A DNA stretch of 64,000 nucleotides from Pseudomonas palleroniana (GTDB taxonomy: Bacteria; Pseudomonadota; Gammaproteobacteria; Pseudomonadales; Pseudomonadaceae): NCBI RefSeq assembly GCF_003031675.1, contig NZ_PYWX01000017.1, positions 1 through 64,000 of the forward strand, given 5' to 3'. This document shows positions 53,809 through 62,851 of the stretch, in pieces. The notes beneath the pieces are model-generated. The model saw only the letters and a list, made by a program, of their open reading frames with translations. It ran no database searches and was not told the origin of the DNA. The translations under genes and the position numbers were made by a program. Each line of letters begins with the position of its first letter. Within the stretch, counting starts at the first letter, position 1.

Positions 53809-54303
53809 TCATTGCGTCTCCGTGCCGGAGAGCGGGCCGGCAATACGAACCCCGGCTTTGTCCAGTACCAGGTCGGCACGGTTCAGGTGTCGCGGTGTCA
53901 CTGGCAGTAGCAGCCGCCACTGCACATGCGGCAAATCCCGATAGGCCGCCAGTACCCCCACGAAACGGCTTTCCGGTCGAACACTAAGCTTGAGGGCCAG
54001 GCGGTCACCCGGACGCAGTTCGATCTCTTCACTGCTCACCCAATCCTTTGGCAGCACCTGTTCGGCATGGTTATACAGGCTGAAGAAGTCGGCATTCTCA
54101 AAGGCTACGGCATGACGCAGTTCAATCAGGTGCACCACCACCGGCGAGGGTCGATCGTGAAGGTCGGGGTTTACCTGTTCGGTGGCTGTCAGCACCACAT
54201 CCAGTTTGGTCAATGTCGACAAAGGTGACAGCGCCGTGCAGCCGGCCAACAGGCTGCACAAGCACAGCATGAATCTGAGGGGTGTTCGATGCATGAATAT
54301 CAT
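53809..54303 (-). CDS. tssJ: T6SS outer-membrane lipoprotein TssJ
   Basis: A 164-residue lipoprotein with signal and lipobox CSLLAGC near residues 16-22. The rest is a transthyretin-like beta-sandwich with VVHLIELRHAVAFENADFFSLY near 55-76, a typical TssJ line. It anchors TssM to the outer membrane. The ATG at 54303 overlaps the FHA stop by ATGA. An ATG three codons in (54294) is an alternative. Confidence 0.94.
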   Translation of the reverse strand: MIFMHRTPLRFMLCLCSLLAGCTALSPLSTLTKLDVVLTATEQVNPDLHDRPSPVVVHLIELRHAVAFENADFFSLYNHAEQVLPKDWVSSEEIELRPGDRLALKLSVRPESRFVGVLAAYRDLPHVQWRLLLPVTPRHLNRADLVLDKAGVRIAGPLSGTETQ

Positions 54304-55490
54304 CCTGGATAATCGATGTGCAGGACTGAGGCCAGATGTACCTGTTCCTCATAAGCCCTGGTGAACTCGCGGCCCAGCAGGGGATCGTTGAACTGATCGT
54401 CCTCGGCAAGACGTTGGTAATAGCGCTGGTAAGCCCGCCAGTACCCAGCGTCGCTGAAAAACCTGGAAGGCTTGCGCTGGGACTCCAGGCTCAACAGCAA
54501 ATGCCCAGGGGCGAAGACGGCATGTGCGTGACGCAATGCACTGCGACACGCCGCCAGCAGAGCCACCTGATGGATTTGCCCGTCTTGATGGGCCTGGGTA
54601 ATGGCGCGCTCGGCAGAGCATTGATCCAGCGCCTGCGCACCTAACATCGCGGTTAATACAGCCGGGGTATCCACACAGACCGCCAACGGATTTTGCCTCT
54701 GCGCCGACCTGTCGGTAGATGCCGGCATCAGTTCGTTCTTCAGCGCTTCACGGGTGCGCAGATTTTGTTGCAACCCTTCGATCGCCACGCGAAAAAGGTG
54801 CGCCACCTTGATAGCCAACGCCGCACGGCCCGGTCCGTCAAGGTGGTCCAGATCCATGCCCAGGGCAGCAGCAAACGCCGTCCAAAACGGCTCCTCAACG
54901 GCGGCTCCAAGCGCGGAAATTGCGTCCGTGGCGTCCTCCACTGGCGGCTCCGCCCGGCGAGGCATGACCAGAAACGCCCTGTCGGCCGCGTGCCGTTCCT
55001 GCCATGCACCCGGCTCCTCGCTGCTCTCGCTCAAGGCTTGCAGCTCATTCGAGGCAACCTGCCGCTGCTGTTCAAGGTCCAGCGCCTGCAAGGGGTCAAG
55101 CCCCAGGAAGGCGTCATCGGGGATCGGTCCTCCCGCGCCGACCAGCGCTGCTTCCGGACCGCGCTGTGCTTCCATCAACCCGGCACGCATCACCAGTGCC
55201 CCCAACTGAAAAACGTCGCCATGGCTGATGGGTCGCGCCTGCCCTTTGCGCAAGCGCTCGGGGCTGCCCGCCACGCCAATCCCGTTACGACTGATGTCGG
55301 TCAAGAAGTAGCGGCCCTCGCGGTAACCGATCAACCCATGGTGACTGGAAAGCAATCGACTGGGATCGTGAATCACCCAGTCACAACCGGAACCGCGGCC
55401 AATCACGCCGCCGACACGGTCAAAGACTTTACGGGCCAAGGGCACGGGTGCGCCGCCATCGCTCCCACACACTTCAAGTACGAGCTGCAT
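54300..55490 (-). CDS. tagH: T6SS FHA-domain protein (TagH/Fha)
   Basis: A 396-residue cytosolic protein. The N-terminal FHA domain shows GRGSGCDWVIHDPSRLLSSHH near residues 29-49 and DISRNGI near 64, which bind phosphothreonine. A linker follows, then a C-terminal type VI FHA region (about 200-390) with AFAAALGMDL and SDAGYWRAYQRYYQRLAEDDQF. It is the likely substrate or reader of the kinase/phosphatase pair at the end of the operon. ATG at 55490 gives the family N-terminus. The longer frame overlaps the small lipoprotein gene and is rejected. Confidence 0.93.
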   Translation of the reverse strand: MQLVLEVCGSDGGAPVPLARKVFDRVGGVIGRGSGCDWVIHDPSRLLSSHHGLIGYREGRYFLTDISRNGIGVAGSPERLRKGQARPISHGDVFQLGALVMRAGLMEAQRGPEAALVGAGGPIPDDAFLGLDPLQALDLEQQRQVASNELQALSESSEEPGAWQERHAADRAFLVMPRRAEPPVEDATDAISALGAAVEEPFWTAFAAALGMDLDHLDGPGRAALAIKVAHLFRVAIEGLQQNLRTREALKNELMPASTDRSAQRQNPLAVCVDTPAVLTAMLGAQALDQCSAERAITQAHQDGQIHQVALLAACRSALRHAHAVFAPGHLLLSLESQRKPSRFFSDAGYWRAYQRYYQRLAEDDQFNDPLLGREFTRAYEEQVHLASVLHIDYPG

Positions 55491-55506
55491 CGTCAGGCAT
55501 CCCCAT

Positions 55507-55638
55507 TCACTGGCCACGAGTGATCGCCTGCGGGTCACCCAGTGGTCGATAATCGGCGTCATCGAAAACGTAGTTGGCGTTACAGCCACCCAGCAAACAC
55601 AACACAAGCACCACGGCTTGCCATGGACGGTCAGGCAT
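55507..55638 (-). CDS. Small T6SS-linked lipoprotein, 43 aa
   Basis: A short frame between the sigma-54 activator and the FHA gene. It reads MPDRPWQAVVLVLCLLGGCN followed by a 23-residue polar tail (ANYVFDDADYRPLGDP...). LLGGC is a clean lipobox, so the mature lipoprotein would have only about 25 residues. GGGAGA lies six to eleven bases before the ATG, and the next gene starts 16 bases after the stop. I know of no named T6SS subunit of this size. The position is that of small accessory genes in some Pseudomonas T6SS loci. Confidence 0.75.
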   Translation of the reverse strand: MPDRPWQAVVLVLCLLGGCNANYVFDDADYRPLGDPQAITRGQ

Positions 55639-55719
55639 TTGGTTTCTCCCAGAATGAAAAGGCAGGCCGGCTCATTTCGATGAAGGCGGCATGTGTTCCA
55701 GCAAGATTCAAGTTCGCAA

Positions 55720-57252
55720 TCAGCACTCTTCCCTCGCGTCCCACTGGGGAATGTTCAAACGAGCGAGTCGGTAGAGCAGCGTGCGTCGGGCGACGCCCAA
55801 TTCCCGTGCGGTGCGGGTCCGATTGCCACGGTTCTTGTGCAGGCAATCGAGCAGGAACACCCGTTCCACCCGCTCCATGCGCTGGCGCAGCGTTACATCA
55901 TCGCCAGCCGATGCGGCCGGTGTCGGTGGCAGCGACAGGTGCGTCGGCAGAATCACCTCGTCGTCACACAGCAGTACGGCGCGCTCGACCAGGCACTTGA
56001 GTTCGCGCACGTTGCCGGGGAAGCGATGATTCAACAGTTGATCCAGGGCAGCATTCGACCATCCCACCGGCGCCCTCCCCAGCGTCGTGCACGCGTTCTG
56101 CGCGAAATGCCGCGCCAGCAACGGCACGTCGCCGTCGCGCTCACGCAAGGCAGGCAGTTGGATCGGGAACTGAGCGAGTCGGTAATACAGATCTTCACGA
56201 AAACTACCCTCGGCAACCATCGCAGCCAGGTCGCGATGGGTGGCCGCAATGATGCGTACATCAACCTTATGGGCCGCATTGGCGCCTAACGGGCGTACCT
56301 CGCCTTCCTGCAATACCCGCAGCAGCTTGGCCTGTAACGCCAGCGGCATATCGCCGATTTCATCGAGCAGCAACGTACCGCCGTCGGCCGCGTCAAACAG
56401 CCCGGCATAATTGCGTTCGGCGCCGGTGAACGCACCTTTGCGGTAACCGAATAACTCACTCTCCAACAGCCCTTCGGGGAACGCTGCGCAGTTCTGCACC
56501 ACGAAGGCTTTGCCGCCACGCGGCCCGGCTGCATGGATGGCGCGGGCGACCACCTCCTTGCCGGTACCGGTCTCGCCACAGAGCAACACGGTGTAAGGGG
56601 AATGCAGGACCTTGCCGAGCAACTTGCAGGTCTGCTCCATCGCCGGGCTGGTGCCGATCAAGCCGTACGCTCCGGCCAGGGGCATACTGCGCCTCGGGTC
56701 TGGAATGCCGGACACCGGTTGCACCTGCCGCAGCATCCGCAGTTGGTTCAAGGCAAAACTACCCAGTTGCCCCAACGCCGCTGCATGGCCTTGCAGTTGA
56801 ATGCAGCGCCGGCTGGCGCATAGCAATACACCCGTGGCGCCACCGCTCCGGTTGAACAGCGGCACACTCAACAGGGCACACCAAGGTGCACCCAAGGCCG
56901 GCAAGAAACCGATGTCATACAGACTGCTTTGCACCGTATCCAAGCCAAGCGCACGCCCCTGGCTCAAGGTGTAATGCAGCAGTTGCTGGTTTCTCAGGTC
57001 AGGACACTCGCCTGCGCCAGCTCGCCACGTACTCCCGGGCATATACTGGGCAATCAGATCGAGCCGATCGCTCACTTCATCGAGCAGGTATAACTGGCTG
57101 AGTTCACACCCGCTCAGTCGCGCCGCGCCTGCGACACACACATCGGGCAGTGAGGTTTCATCGCAGTCGAGCCCCAAGCGTGTGAAGCAATCCAGAAAAG
57201 CATCGCTATCAGCCTGCGGATCGGGCCGCTGTGCAAAGAGATTGTCGGTCAT
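55720..57252 (-). CDS. Sigma-54-dependent activator of the T6SS locus (Sfa/VasH type)
   Basis: A 510-residue enhancer-binding protein. Residues 1-175 form a GAF-like sensor. The AAA+ domain has Walker [16 protein letters not shown] near 227, the sigma-54 contact loop GAFTGA near 272 (exact), and Walker [13 protein letters not shown] near 297. The C-terminal Fis-type helix-turn-helix has [23 protein letters not shown]. It should activate sigma-54 promoters of the T6SS genes such as hcp. The ATG overlaps the clpV stop by ATGA. This is the sfa2 position of the H2 locus. Confidence 0.94.
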   Translation of the reverse strand: MTDNLFAQRPDPQADSDAFLDCFTRLGLDCDETSLPDVCVAGAARLSGCELSQLYLLDEVSDRLDLIAQYMPGSTWRAGAGECPDLRNQQLLHYTLSQGRALGLDTVQSSLYDIGFLPALGAPWCALLSVPLFNRSGGATGVLLCASRRCIQLQGHAAALGQLGSFALNQLRMLRQVQPVSGIPDPRRSMPLAGAYGLIGTSPAMEQTCKLLGKVLHSPYTVLLCGETGTGKEVVARAIHAAGPRGGKAFVVQNCAAFPEGLLESELFGYRKGAFTGAERNYAGLFDAADGGTLLLDEIGDMPLALQAKLLRVLQEGEVRPLGANAAHKVDVRIIAATHRDLAAMVAEGSFREDLYYRLAQFPIQLPALRERDGDVPLLARHFAQNACTTLGRAPVGWSNAALDQLLNHRFPGNVRELKCLVERAVLLCDDEVILPTHLSLPPTPAASAGDDVTLRQRMERVERVFLLDCLHKNRGNRTRTARELGVARRTLLYRLARLNIPQWDAREEC

Positions 57253-59681
57253 TGGCTGAGCTCGCAGGTGGGTCGACCATTCCCATCGAGGCACGCATGC
57301 ACGCCGGTCAACGTCTCATCCCTGGCCGTAGCGTCGAGAAGACCGTCCACCATCTGTGGCAGCAAGTGGCGCTCAATCCATTGATCGATGTATCGCGCAC
57401 CGCTGTCCCCATCAGCGCAACGCTCGGTCATATGCGCAACCAACTCAGGTGTGTAGGTGAATGCAAGCTTGCGTTGATGTAACCGTGTGCCCACATTCGC
57501 CAGCTTGAGTTTCGCTACGTCACCCAACACGTCGCCTGAGAGCGGGTAATACGGTACGACGCGCATCCGTGCCAACAAGGCCGGCTTGAAGTGGTTGCGC
57601 AAAATGGGGTAGATCGCGTCTTGCAGCACCTGGGGCTCAGGCCGGCATCCATCGCCACACAGTTCACTGATGCGGTCACTGCCAAGGTTGGAGGTCAGCA
57701 GGAGCAACGTATTGCGAAAATCGATCTCTCTCCCCTCGCCATCGTTGACGCGCCCTTTGTCGAAAACCTGGTAAAACAGGCTCAACACCTCCGGGTCGGC
57801 TTTCTCTACCTCGTCGAGCAACACCACCGAGTAAGGGCGCTGGCGTACGGCCTCCGTCAGCACCCCACCTTCGCCGTAACCGACATAACCCGCAGGCGCC
57901 CCGATCAAGCGCGAGAGCGTGTGCTTCTCCTGGTATTCCGACATATTGATGGTGGTAACAAAACGCTCGCCGCCATACAAAAGATCCGCCAGGGCCAGTG
58001 CCGTTTCAGTCTTGCCGACACCGCTCGGCCCCACCAACAAAAATACGCCTGCGGGTGCATCCGCGTTGTTCAGGCCGGCGGCAACAGCACGTAAAGCGCG
58101 GTCAAGGGCTTGCACCGCGTGCTCCTGTCCCAGGATGCGCTTACGCAGGGCGCCGGCCAGGCCGAGGATTTTTTCATCCGGTTCAAGGGCCAACTGCTCG
58201 ACCGGGATGCCGGTCCAGGCGCTGATAACGCGAGCCACCTGATGCGGGCACACCTCAAGGTTCTGAGTGGGTTGCCCGCACGACTGCTCCAACGCCTGAT
58301 GCTGTCGCTCAAGCGCTTCAAGACGCAGGTTCAAGGTTTGCAGCGCCTGGGTATCCACGGGCAATCCGAGGTCGGTGTCTCGACTTAACGCCCGCTGTTG
58401 GCGTCGACCTTCGCCCAGCTCCACACACAGTTTCTGCAACGCCTCAGGTGGCATTGCCTGGCGCGTGCGAACCGCGGCACAGGCGGTGTCCAGCACATCC
58501 ACAGCCTTGTCCGGCAACTGCCGCCCCACCAGATAGCGAGCGCTCATATGCGCCGCCGCGACGACAGCATCATCGCGAACATAAACGCCGTGGCTTTCCT
58601 CATAAACAGGAACCAGGCCACGCAGGATGGACACCGCCGCCTCGACACTGGGTTCATCGACCGACACTGGCTGGAAGCGCCGCGCCAACGCCGGGTCCTT
58701 CTCAATGTACTGCTTGTACTCCGACCAGGTGGTGGCGGCGATGGTCCGCAAGGCTCCCCGCGCCAGCGCCGGCTTGAGCAGGTTTGCCGCATCGGCACCG
58801 CCCGCCTGTGCCCCGGCACCGGTCAGGGTATGGGCCTCGTCGATAAACAGGATCACCGGCTCCGGCGATGCATTCACTTCATCGATGAGGCCTTTGAGAC
58901 GCCGTTCGAATTCGCCCTTGAGGCTGGCGCCTGCCAGTAATAAGCCCATATCCAGGGTCAGTAAGCGAACCCCTTTCAGAGCCGCAGGCACCTGCGAAGC
59001 AACGATCTGCCGAGCAAGCCCTTCGACGATCGCCGTTTTGCCCACTCCGGCCTCTCCAACCAGCATCGGGTTGTTCTTGCGTCGTCGTACCAGGATCTCG
59101 ATCAACTGGCGGATTTCCCCATCACGGCACAGCACCGGGTCGATCAACCCTTCACGCGCCTGTCGGGTCAGGTCATGGGTAAAACGCTGCAGTAGAGAAG
59201 CGCTGGCTACCGGTTCGGTTTCGGCAGGCTGGCTCGTCAGAAAATCACGTACCCGATCTGCATCCACGCGGCTCAGTACCTCGTGATAACCACTGCCCGC
59301 ATACTCCAGTGGGTGACGCAGGAGTGCCAGCATCAATGCGCCGTGGTCCACGAAAGACTGCCCCAACTCAACATGAGCAACCATCAATGCCTGCTGCAGC
59401 CAACACACCAGTGCCTGCGCGAAGACCGGGTTGCGGGTTGCACTCTGCTCACTGCGGGGCTGCAAGGCTGCATGCAGCTCACCGGCGTTGACATTGGCGT
59501 CTGCCAATGCCTTGGCCATTACTCCCTCGGGATGCTCAAGCAAGGCCAGGAGCAAATCTTCCACTAACACTTCACGACCGCCGCGCATCACGCACCGCTC
59601 GGCCGCGCGCTCCAGGTCCTGGCGTGCCTGGGTTGTCAAGGTGCGGATCAGTTGTTGCAGGTCCACATTCATCATAACCAT
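57249..59681 (-). CDS. clpV: T6SS sheath-recycling ATPase ClpV (TssH)
   Basis: An 810-residue Hsp100 disassembling contracted TssBC sheaths. The Clp N domain spans residues 1-150. The first AAA domain has GEAGVGKTAIVEG near 200 and FIDEAHTLTGAG near 270, and the second GPSGVGKTETALALADL near 560 and VLLDEVEKADPEVL near 630. Length is slightly short of the usual 850-900 because the middle linker is compact. Starts at 59681, 59675 and 59672 are all possible. AGGGA lies just before the first. It lies six bases after tssG. Confidence 0.95.
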   Translation of the reverse strand: MVMMNVDLQQLIRTLTTQARQDLERAAERCVMRGGREVLVEDLLLALLEHPEGVMAKALADANVNAGELHAALQPRSEQSATRNPVFAQALVCWLQQALMVAHVELGQSFVDHGALMLALLRHPLEYAGSGYHEVLSRVDADRVRDFLTSQPAETEPVASASLLQRFTHDLTRQAREGLIDPVLCRDGEIRQLIEILVRRRKNNPMLVGEAGVGKTAIVEGLARQIVASQVPAALKGVRLLTLDMGLLLAGASLKGEFERRLKGLIDEVNASPEPVILFIDEAHTLTGAGAQAGGADAANLLKPALARGALRTIAATTWSEYKQYIEKDPALARRFQPVSVDEPSVEAAVSILRGLVPVYEESHGVYVRDDAVVAAAHMSARYLVGRQLPDKAVDVLDTACAAVRTRQAMPPEALQKLCVELGEGRRQQRALSRDTDLGLPVDTQALQTLNLRLEALERQHQALEQSCGQPTQNLEVCPHQVARVISAWTGIPVEQLALEPDEKILGLAGALRKRILGQEHAVQALDRALRAVAAGLNNADAPAGVFLLVGPSGVGKTETALALADLLYGGERFVTTINMSEYQEKHTLSRLIGAPAGYVGYGEGGVLTEAVRQRPYSVVLLDEVEKADPEVLSLFYQVFDKGRVNDGEGREIDFRNTLLLLTSNLGSDRISELCGDGCRPEPQVLQDAIYPILRNHFKPALLARMRVVPYYPLSGDVLGDVAKLKLANVGTRLHQRKLAFTYTPELVAHMTERCADGDSGARYIDQWIERHLLPQMVDGLLDATARDETLTGVHACLDGNGRPTCELSQ

Positions 59682-59687
59682 CAGTCC

Positions 59688-60695
59688 CTAATGAAAATTA
59701 CCGGAGAGGGTGACCACACCATCGGCGCGCTCGGTTCCCAGCCAGCTGGTCCAACCCAGGCGACAGACATTGCTCTCACCGATGTGCAACGCCCGCACTT
59801 CCCCTTGCGCCAATACCAGCCGCAGGTCGTATTCCAGTGGGTCACGCGTGGCCAGGCGCACCAGCGAACACAGGGGCTGATACGCAGGCCCCATGGGCAG
59901 GAACTCGTGAAAGCGCCGCCAACACAGCGCCAGAATGTGCACCCTGAATTTGCCACTGCGGTCGGCAATCCGGTGCCCCAGCACCAGGTCGAGACCGAGC
60001 GAGCTGTTGCCGCAGCCCAGTTCATTGCGCTGTGGGTGGGTAATCTCCACCGTGCGTTCGACCCATTGCTCGATCCCTATGAGGTCGTGCTTGAAGTAGT
60101 AACGCAGCACCGACTCAATCAAGGCGGCCGAGTGGGCGCGCAAGCTCAAAAGCCCCAGGTAAGGCAGTAAACGCTTGCAGTCGAGTTGCGAGGCCTCTCG
60201 TATCGCAGTGCCCCCCAAGCCAATCAGTGCAAACATCTGCTCGGAAAAAGCATCACGGGCTCCCGTTTGGAAACAGACCCGGTAGCGGTATTTACGCCAG
60301 ATCGGCAGCATCAGCCGTTGCAGGCGATGGTGAAACAGGTCGAGAAAATCGCGGGTAGGATTCCCATTCGGCTGCTCGGCAAAGGCCTGCTCGGCATAAA
60401 AGGCCGGTAAAGGAGATCCGGCACCGAACAGCCCCAATACGTTGAGGCGCAGGCGAGCACGCAATTGCCCGTGCTCCCTGAAGAACTCCACCCGGTCAAT
60501 GTCATGCCCTGCAAATCCCAGCCCTGGATTGGCCTGGAACTCCAGTTGGTCGTACAGCGTGTCGTCATCCAGCAACGGATGAGCCTCGCGCAATCGTTCC
60601 ATCACCTGCAGCACGGCCTGAAATAGCGTGTACTCGCGGATAACCTGGCAGATCAGGGTCAAAGCAGGGGTTGCTGTCCCATCCGGGATGGCCAT
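59688..60695 (-). CDS. tssG: T6SS baseplate protein TssG
   Basis: A 335-residue baseplate wedge protein with the conserved lines FQAVLQVMERL near residue 26, LGLFGAGSPLPAFYAE near 84 and DLFHHRLQRLMLPIWRKYRY near 117. AGGAG lies ten bases before the ATG at 60695, inside the tssF end, so the two genes overlap by 37 bases. Length normal. Confidence 0.95.
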   Translation of the reverse strand: MAIPDGTATPALTLICQVIREYTLFQAVLQVMERLREAHPLLDDDTLYDQLEFQANPGLGFAGHDIDRVEFFREHGQLRARLRLNVLGLFGAGSPLPAFYAEQAFAEQPNGNPTRDFLDLFHHRLQRLMLPIWRKYRYRVCFQTGARDAFSEQMFALIGLGGTAIREASQLDCKRLLPYLGLLSLRAHSAALIESVLRYYFKHDLIGIEQWVERTVEITHPQRNELGCGNSSLGLDLVLGHRIADRSGKFRVHILALCWRRFHEFLPMGPAYQPLCSLVRLATRDPLEYDLRLVLAQGEVRALHIGESNVCRLGWTSWLGTERADGVVTLSGNFH

Positions 60696-62446
60696 AGGTA
60701 CACATCTCCTTGTGTGCTGATGACTCGCAACTCGTGATACGAGTTGAGGCTGGCGTAAAGCGCAAAGAACTCGTTGAGGACCGACGCAAACACAAACATG
60801 TCGCCCTGCCCCAGAAAGCCTTGGGGGTCGATGCTCAGGTCCACCCGCACCCCCCGGACGGGCAACCCTCGATGCAATCGATCAACAGCCTCGTGGCTGA
60901 TGGAACGCAGTGCACCCAAGCGCTTGCGGCTGACTTTCAACGCTTGCCGATCGTGATAACGCGGCAGATCGTAGGTTTCGAGAATCACTTTCAAGGCGTT
61001 GATATCGGCCAGTGACAAATAGTTGAGCGACATGTTGCTGATGACTTTCCACAGGAAGTCCTGATCCAGTGGCGGCGCGAAACTTGCGGTGGGCGCCGTG
61101 ATGTTTCGGAACGTCAACGACTCTGGGGTCTGCTCACTGGGCTGATTGATCTCGCCTGCTCGCAGCCGCCGTGGCAAGTTGCAGTTGGTGCAGGTCAGTT
61201 CGACCGATACGGTTTCATGACCTTGTTCGCGACGACCGTCGAATCCCATCCAGGTGTCGAGCCCGTCATGCTGCACCGACAGGCGCTGACGAATGCTGTA
61301 GCTGGGACGCGCCTCCAGAGACTCGGCATCGCCGTCATGCTCGAACGATTCGAACGGCACATACGTCTGGTAGCCCAACCCGCCAGGACGCCAGCCGATG
61401 ACCCGGTCCACCGCGAACACCGCCGCGTTGCCCGGCGTGTAATCCCCGGGCATCAACAGGTACTCATCCTGTTTGCAATCCAGCCGAATGGGCACCGCAT
61501 CCAGCTTGAACAGATTGATGATGGGGGTGCAGTACAGCTTGACGTTGTCCAGGGTGGGCCGCAGGGGGCTGGATGTCTGGGTGCGCAATTCAAAACGCAT
61601 GACCATGCCGTGCACCTGTTCCAGCGATGCTCGTGGGAGTGTGTGCAGTACATCCAGCCCCGCAATATCGACAAACAGGTACTTCTCGGGAAATGCGAAG
61701 TACTCCTGCAAGTGGCGGTAACCACGGAATGTGTTCTGCGGATAGGGAATCAGCGCCTGCTCCTGGGAAAACCCCACCGGTTGAACCTGGCCGGCACCGA
61801 GCCTCACCGTCATGGGTTGGCCATCGGCTCCCGTCACCTGCGAACCAGCCTCGTCCAACAGCAACAGATGGATGCCATCCAGATGGCGCAACAGGTCAAG
61901 ATAAAGCGCCTGGCTCGCGTAGCGGTCGCCAGCCAGATGCAGGCGTAACGAGTCGAACACCAAGTCACCGAAATGCCCTTCGGCACTCATCACCAGGCGC
62001 AGGTCCAACCAGGCGCCCTCGCCTCGGCACAGGTACTCCAGGCCACACAGTTGCAATGGCATGACATCCGTGGCGTAGCACGTTCGAAAGCGGCAGCGCT
62101 CGCCCTGGATAGCCAGACTCTCGACTGCCGTATCCCGCGCCACACGAACACTGGGGCCCGCGCGTTTCAAAGGGTCAAATTGCAGGATGCTGAACGACGG
62201 CAAGGGCCTCATGTAGTTGGGCCACAGCAGATGCATCAAGGAATGCGCCAGCTCCGGCAGTTCGTCCTCCAGCTTCTGGCGCAGACGACCGGTCAGGAAC
62301 GCAAACCCCTCAAGCAATCGCTCGACGTCCGGGTCCTGACCCGGCTCCGCGAGAAACGGTGCCAAGGCCGGATTACGCTCGGAAAAACGCCGACCCAGCT
62401 GGCGAAGTGCACTGAGTTCGCTCTGAAAATAACGGTTAAAAGCCAT
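60659..62446 (-). CDS. tssF: T6SS baseplate protein TssF
   Basis: A 595-residue wedge protein. The family N-terminus FNRYFQSELSALRQLGRRFSE and the following LLEGFAFLTGRLRQKLEDELPEL are visible, as is SFSILQFDP near 105. GAGG lies nine bases before the ATG at 62446, which overlaps the tssE stop by eleven bases. A longer frame reading into tssE is rejected. Confidence 0.95.
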   Translation of the reverse strand: MAFNRYFQSELSALRQLGRRFSERNPALAPFLAEPGQDPDVERLLEGFAFLTGRLRQKLEDELPELAHSLMHLLWPNYMRPLPSFSILQFDPLKRAGPSVRVARDTAVESLAIQGERCRFRTCYATDVMPLQLCGLEYLCRGEGAWLDLRLVMSAEGHFGDLVFDSLRLHLAGDRYASQALYLDLLRHLDGIHLLLLDEAGSQVTGADGQPMTVRLGAGQVQPVGFSQEQALIPYPQNTFRGYRHLQEYFAFPEKYLFVDIAGLDVLHTLPRASLEQVHGMVMRFELRTQTSSPLRPTLDNVKLYCTPIINLFKLDAVPIRLDCKQDEYLLMPGDYTPGNAAVFAVDRVIGWRPGGLGYQTYVPFESFEHDGDAESLEARPSYSIRQRLSVQHDGLDTWMGFDGRREQGHETVSVELTCTNCNLPRRLRAGEINQPSEQTPESLTFRNITAPTASFAPPLDQDFLWKVISNMSLNYLSLADINALKVILETYDLPRYHDRQALKVSRKRLGALRSISHEAVDRLHRGLPVRGVRVDLSIDPQGFLGQGDMFVFASVLNEFFALYASLNSYHELRVISTQGDVYLWPSRMGQQPLL

Positions 62447-62837
62447 CGGTGCCGACCTCAACCCGTCCTGCATCATCCAGGCGCGCATGGAACACGACCG
62501 CCTGGTTGACACCGTCGATGGCCATTTCGGCCTCAATGGCAAATGCCAAGGCCAGGGGTTCCCGAGCAATGGGAGACACTCTGACATGTACATTCGCCAA
62601 CCTCGGTTCATAAGCCCGGATAAAACGCTCGATCAGCAAGCGCGACCGGGACAGCGACTCGTGCAGGCTGAGCCGCATGTCATTGAGGTCGGGCAGACCA
62701 TAGTCCGGCAATGTCTGAACACTGCCTGCACGCGTACTGAGCATTTTTCCCAGATGTGCGGCGACGGACATCACGCCGCACGTTCGGCTCGAGCCCTCAC
62801 ATTCCAGGCGCTCGAACAGGCTATTGCGATGGGGCAT
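62436..62837 (-). CDS. tssE: T6SS baseplate protein TssE
   Basis: A 133-residue gp25-like wedge protein. It has RNSLFERLE at the N-terminus, the conserved LPDYGLPDLND near 45-55 and the RFIRAYEPRLANVHV line near 75-90. The ATG at 62837 has GGAGG eight bases upstream. An upstream ATG at 62855, overlapping the tssC stop by ATGA, would add six residues. Confidence 0.92.
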   Translation of the reverse strand: MPHRNSLFERLECEGSSRTCGVMSVAAHLGKMLSTRAGSVQTLPDYGLPDLNDMRLSLHESLSRSRLLIERFIRAYEPRLANVHVRVSPIAREPLALAFAIEAEMAIDGVNQAVVFHARLDDAGRVEVGTDGF

Positions 62838-62851
62838 TCCCTGGCCTCCGC

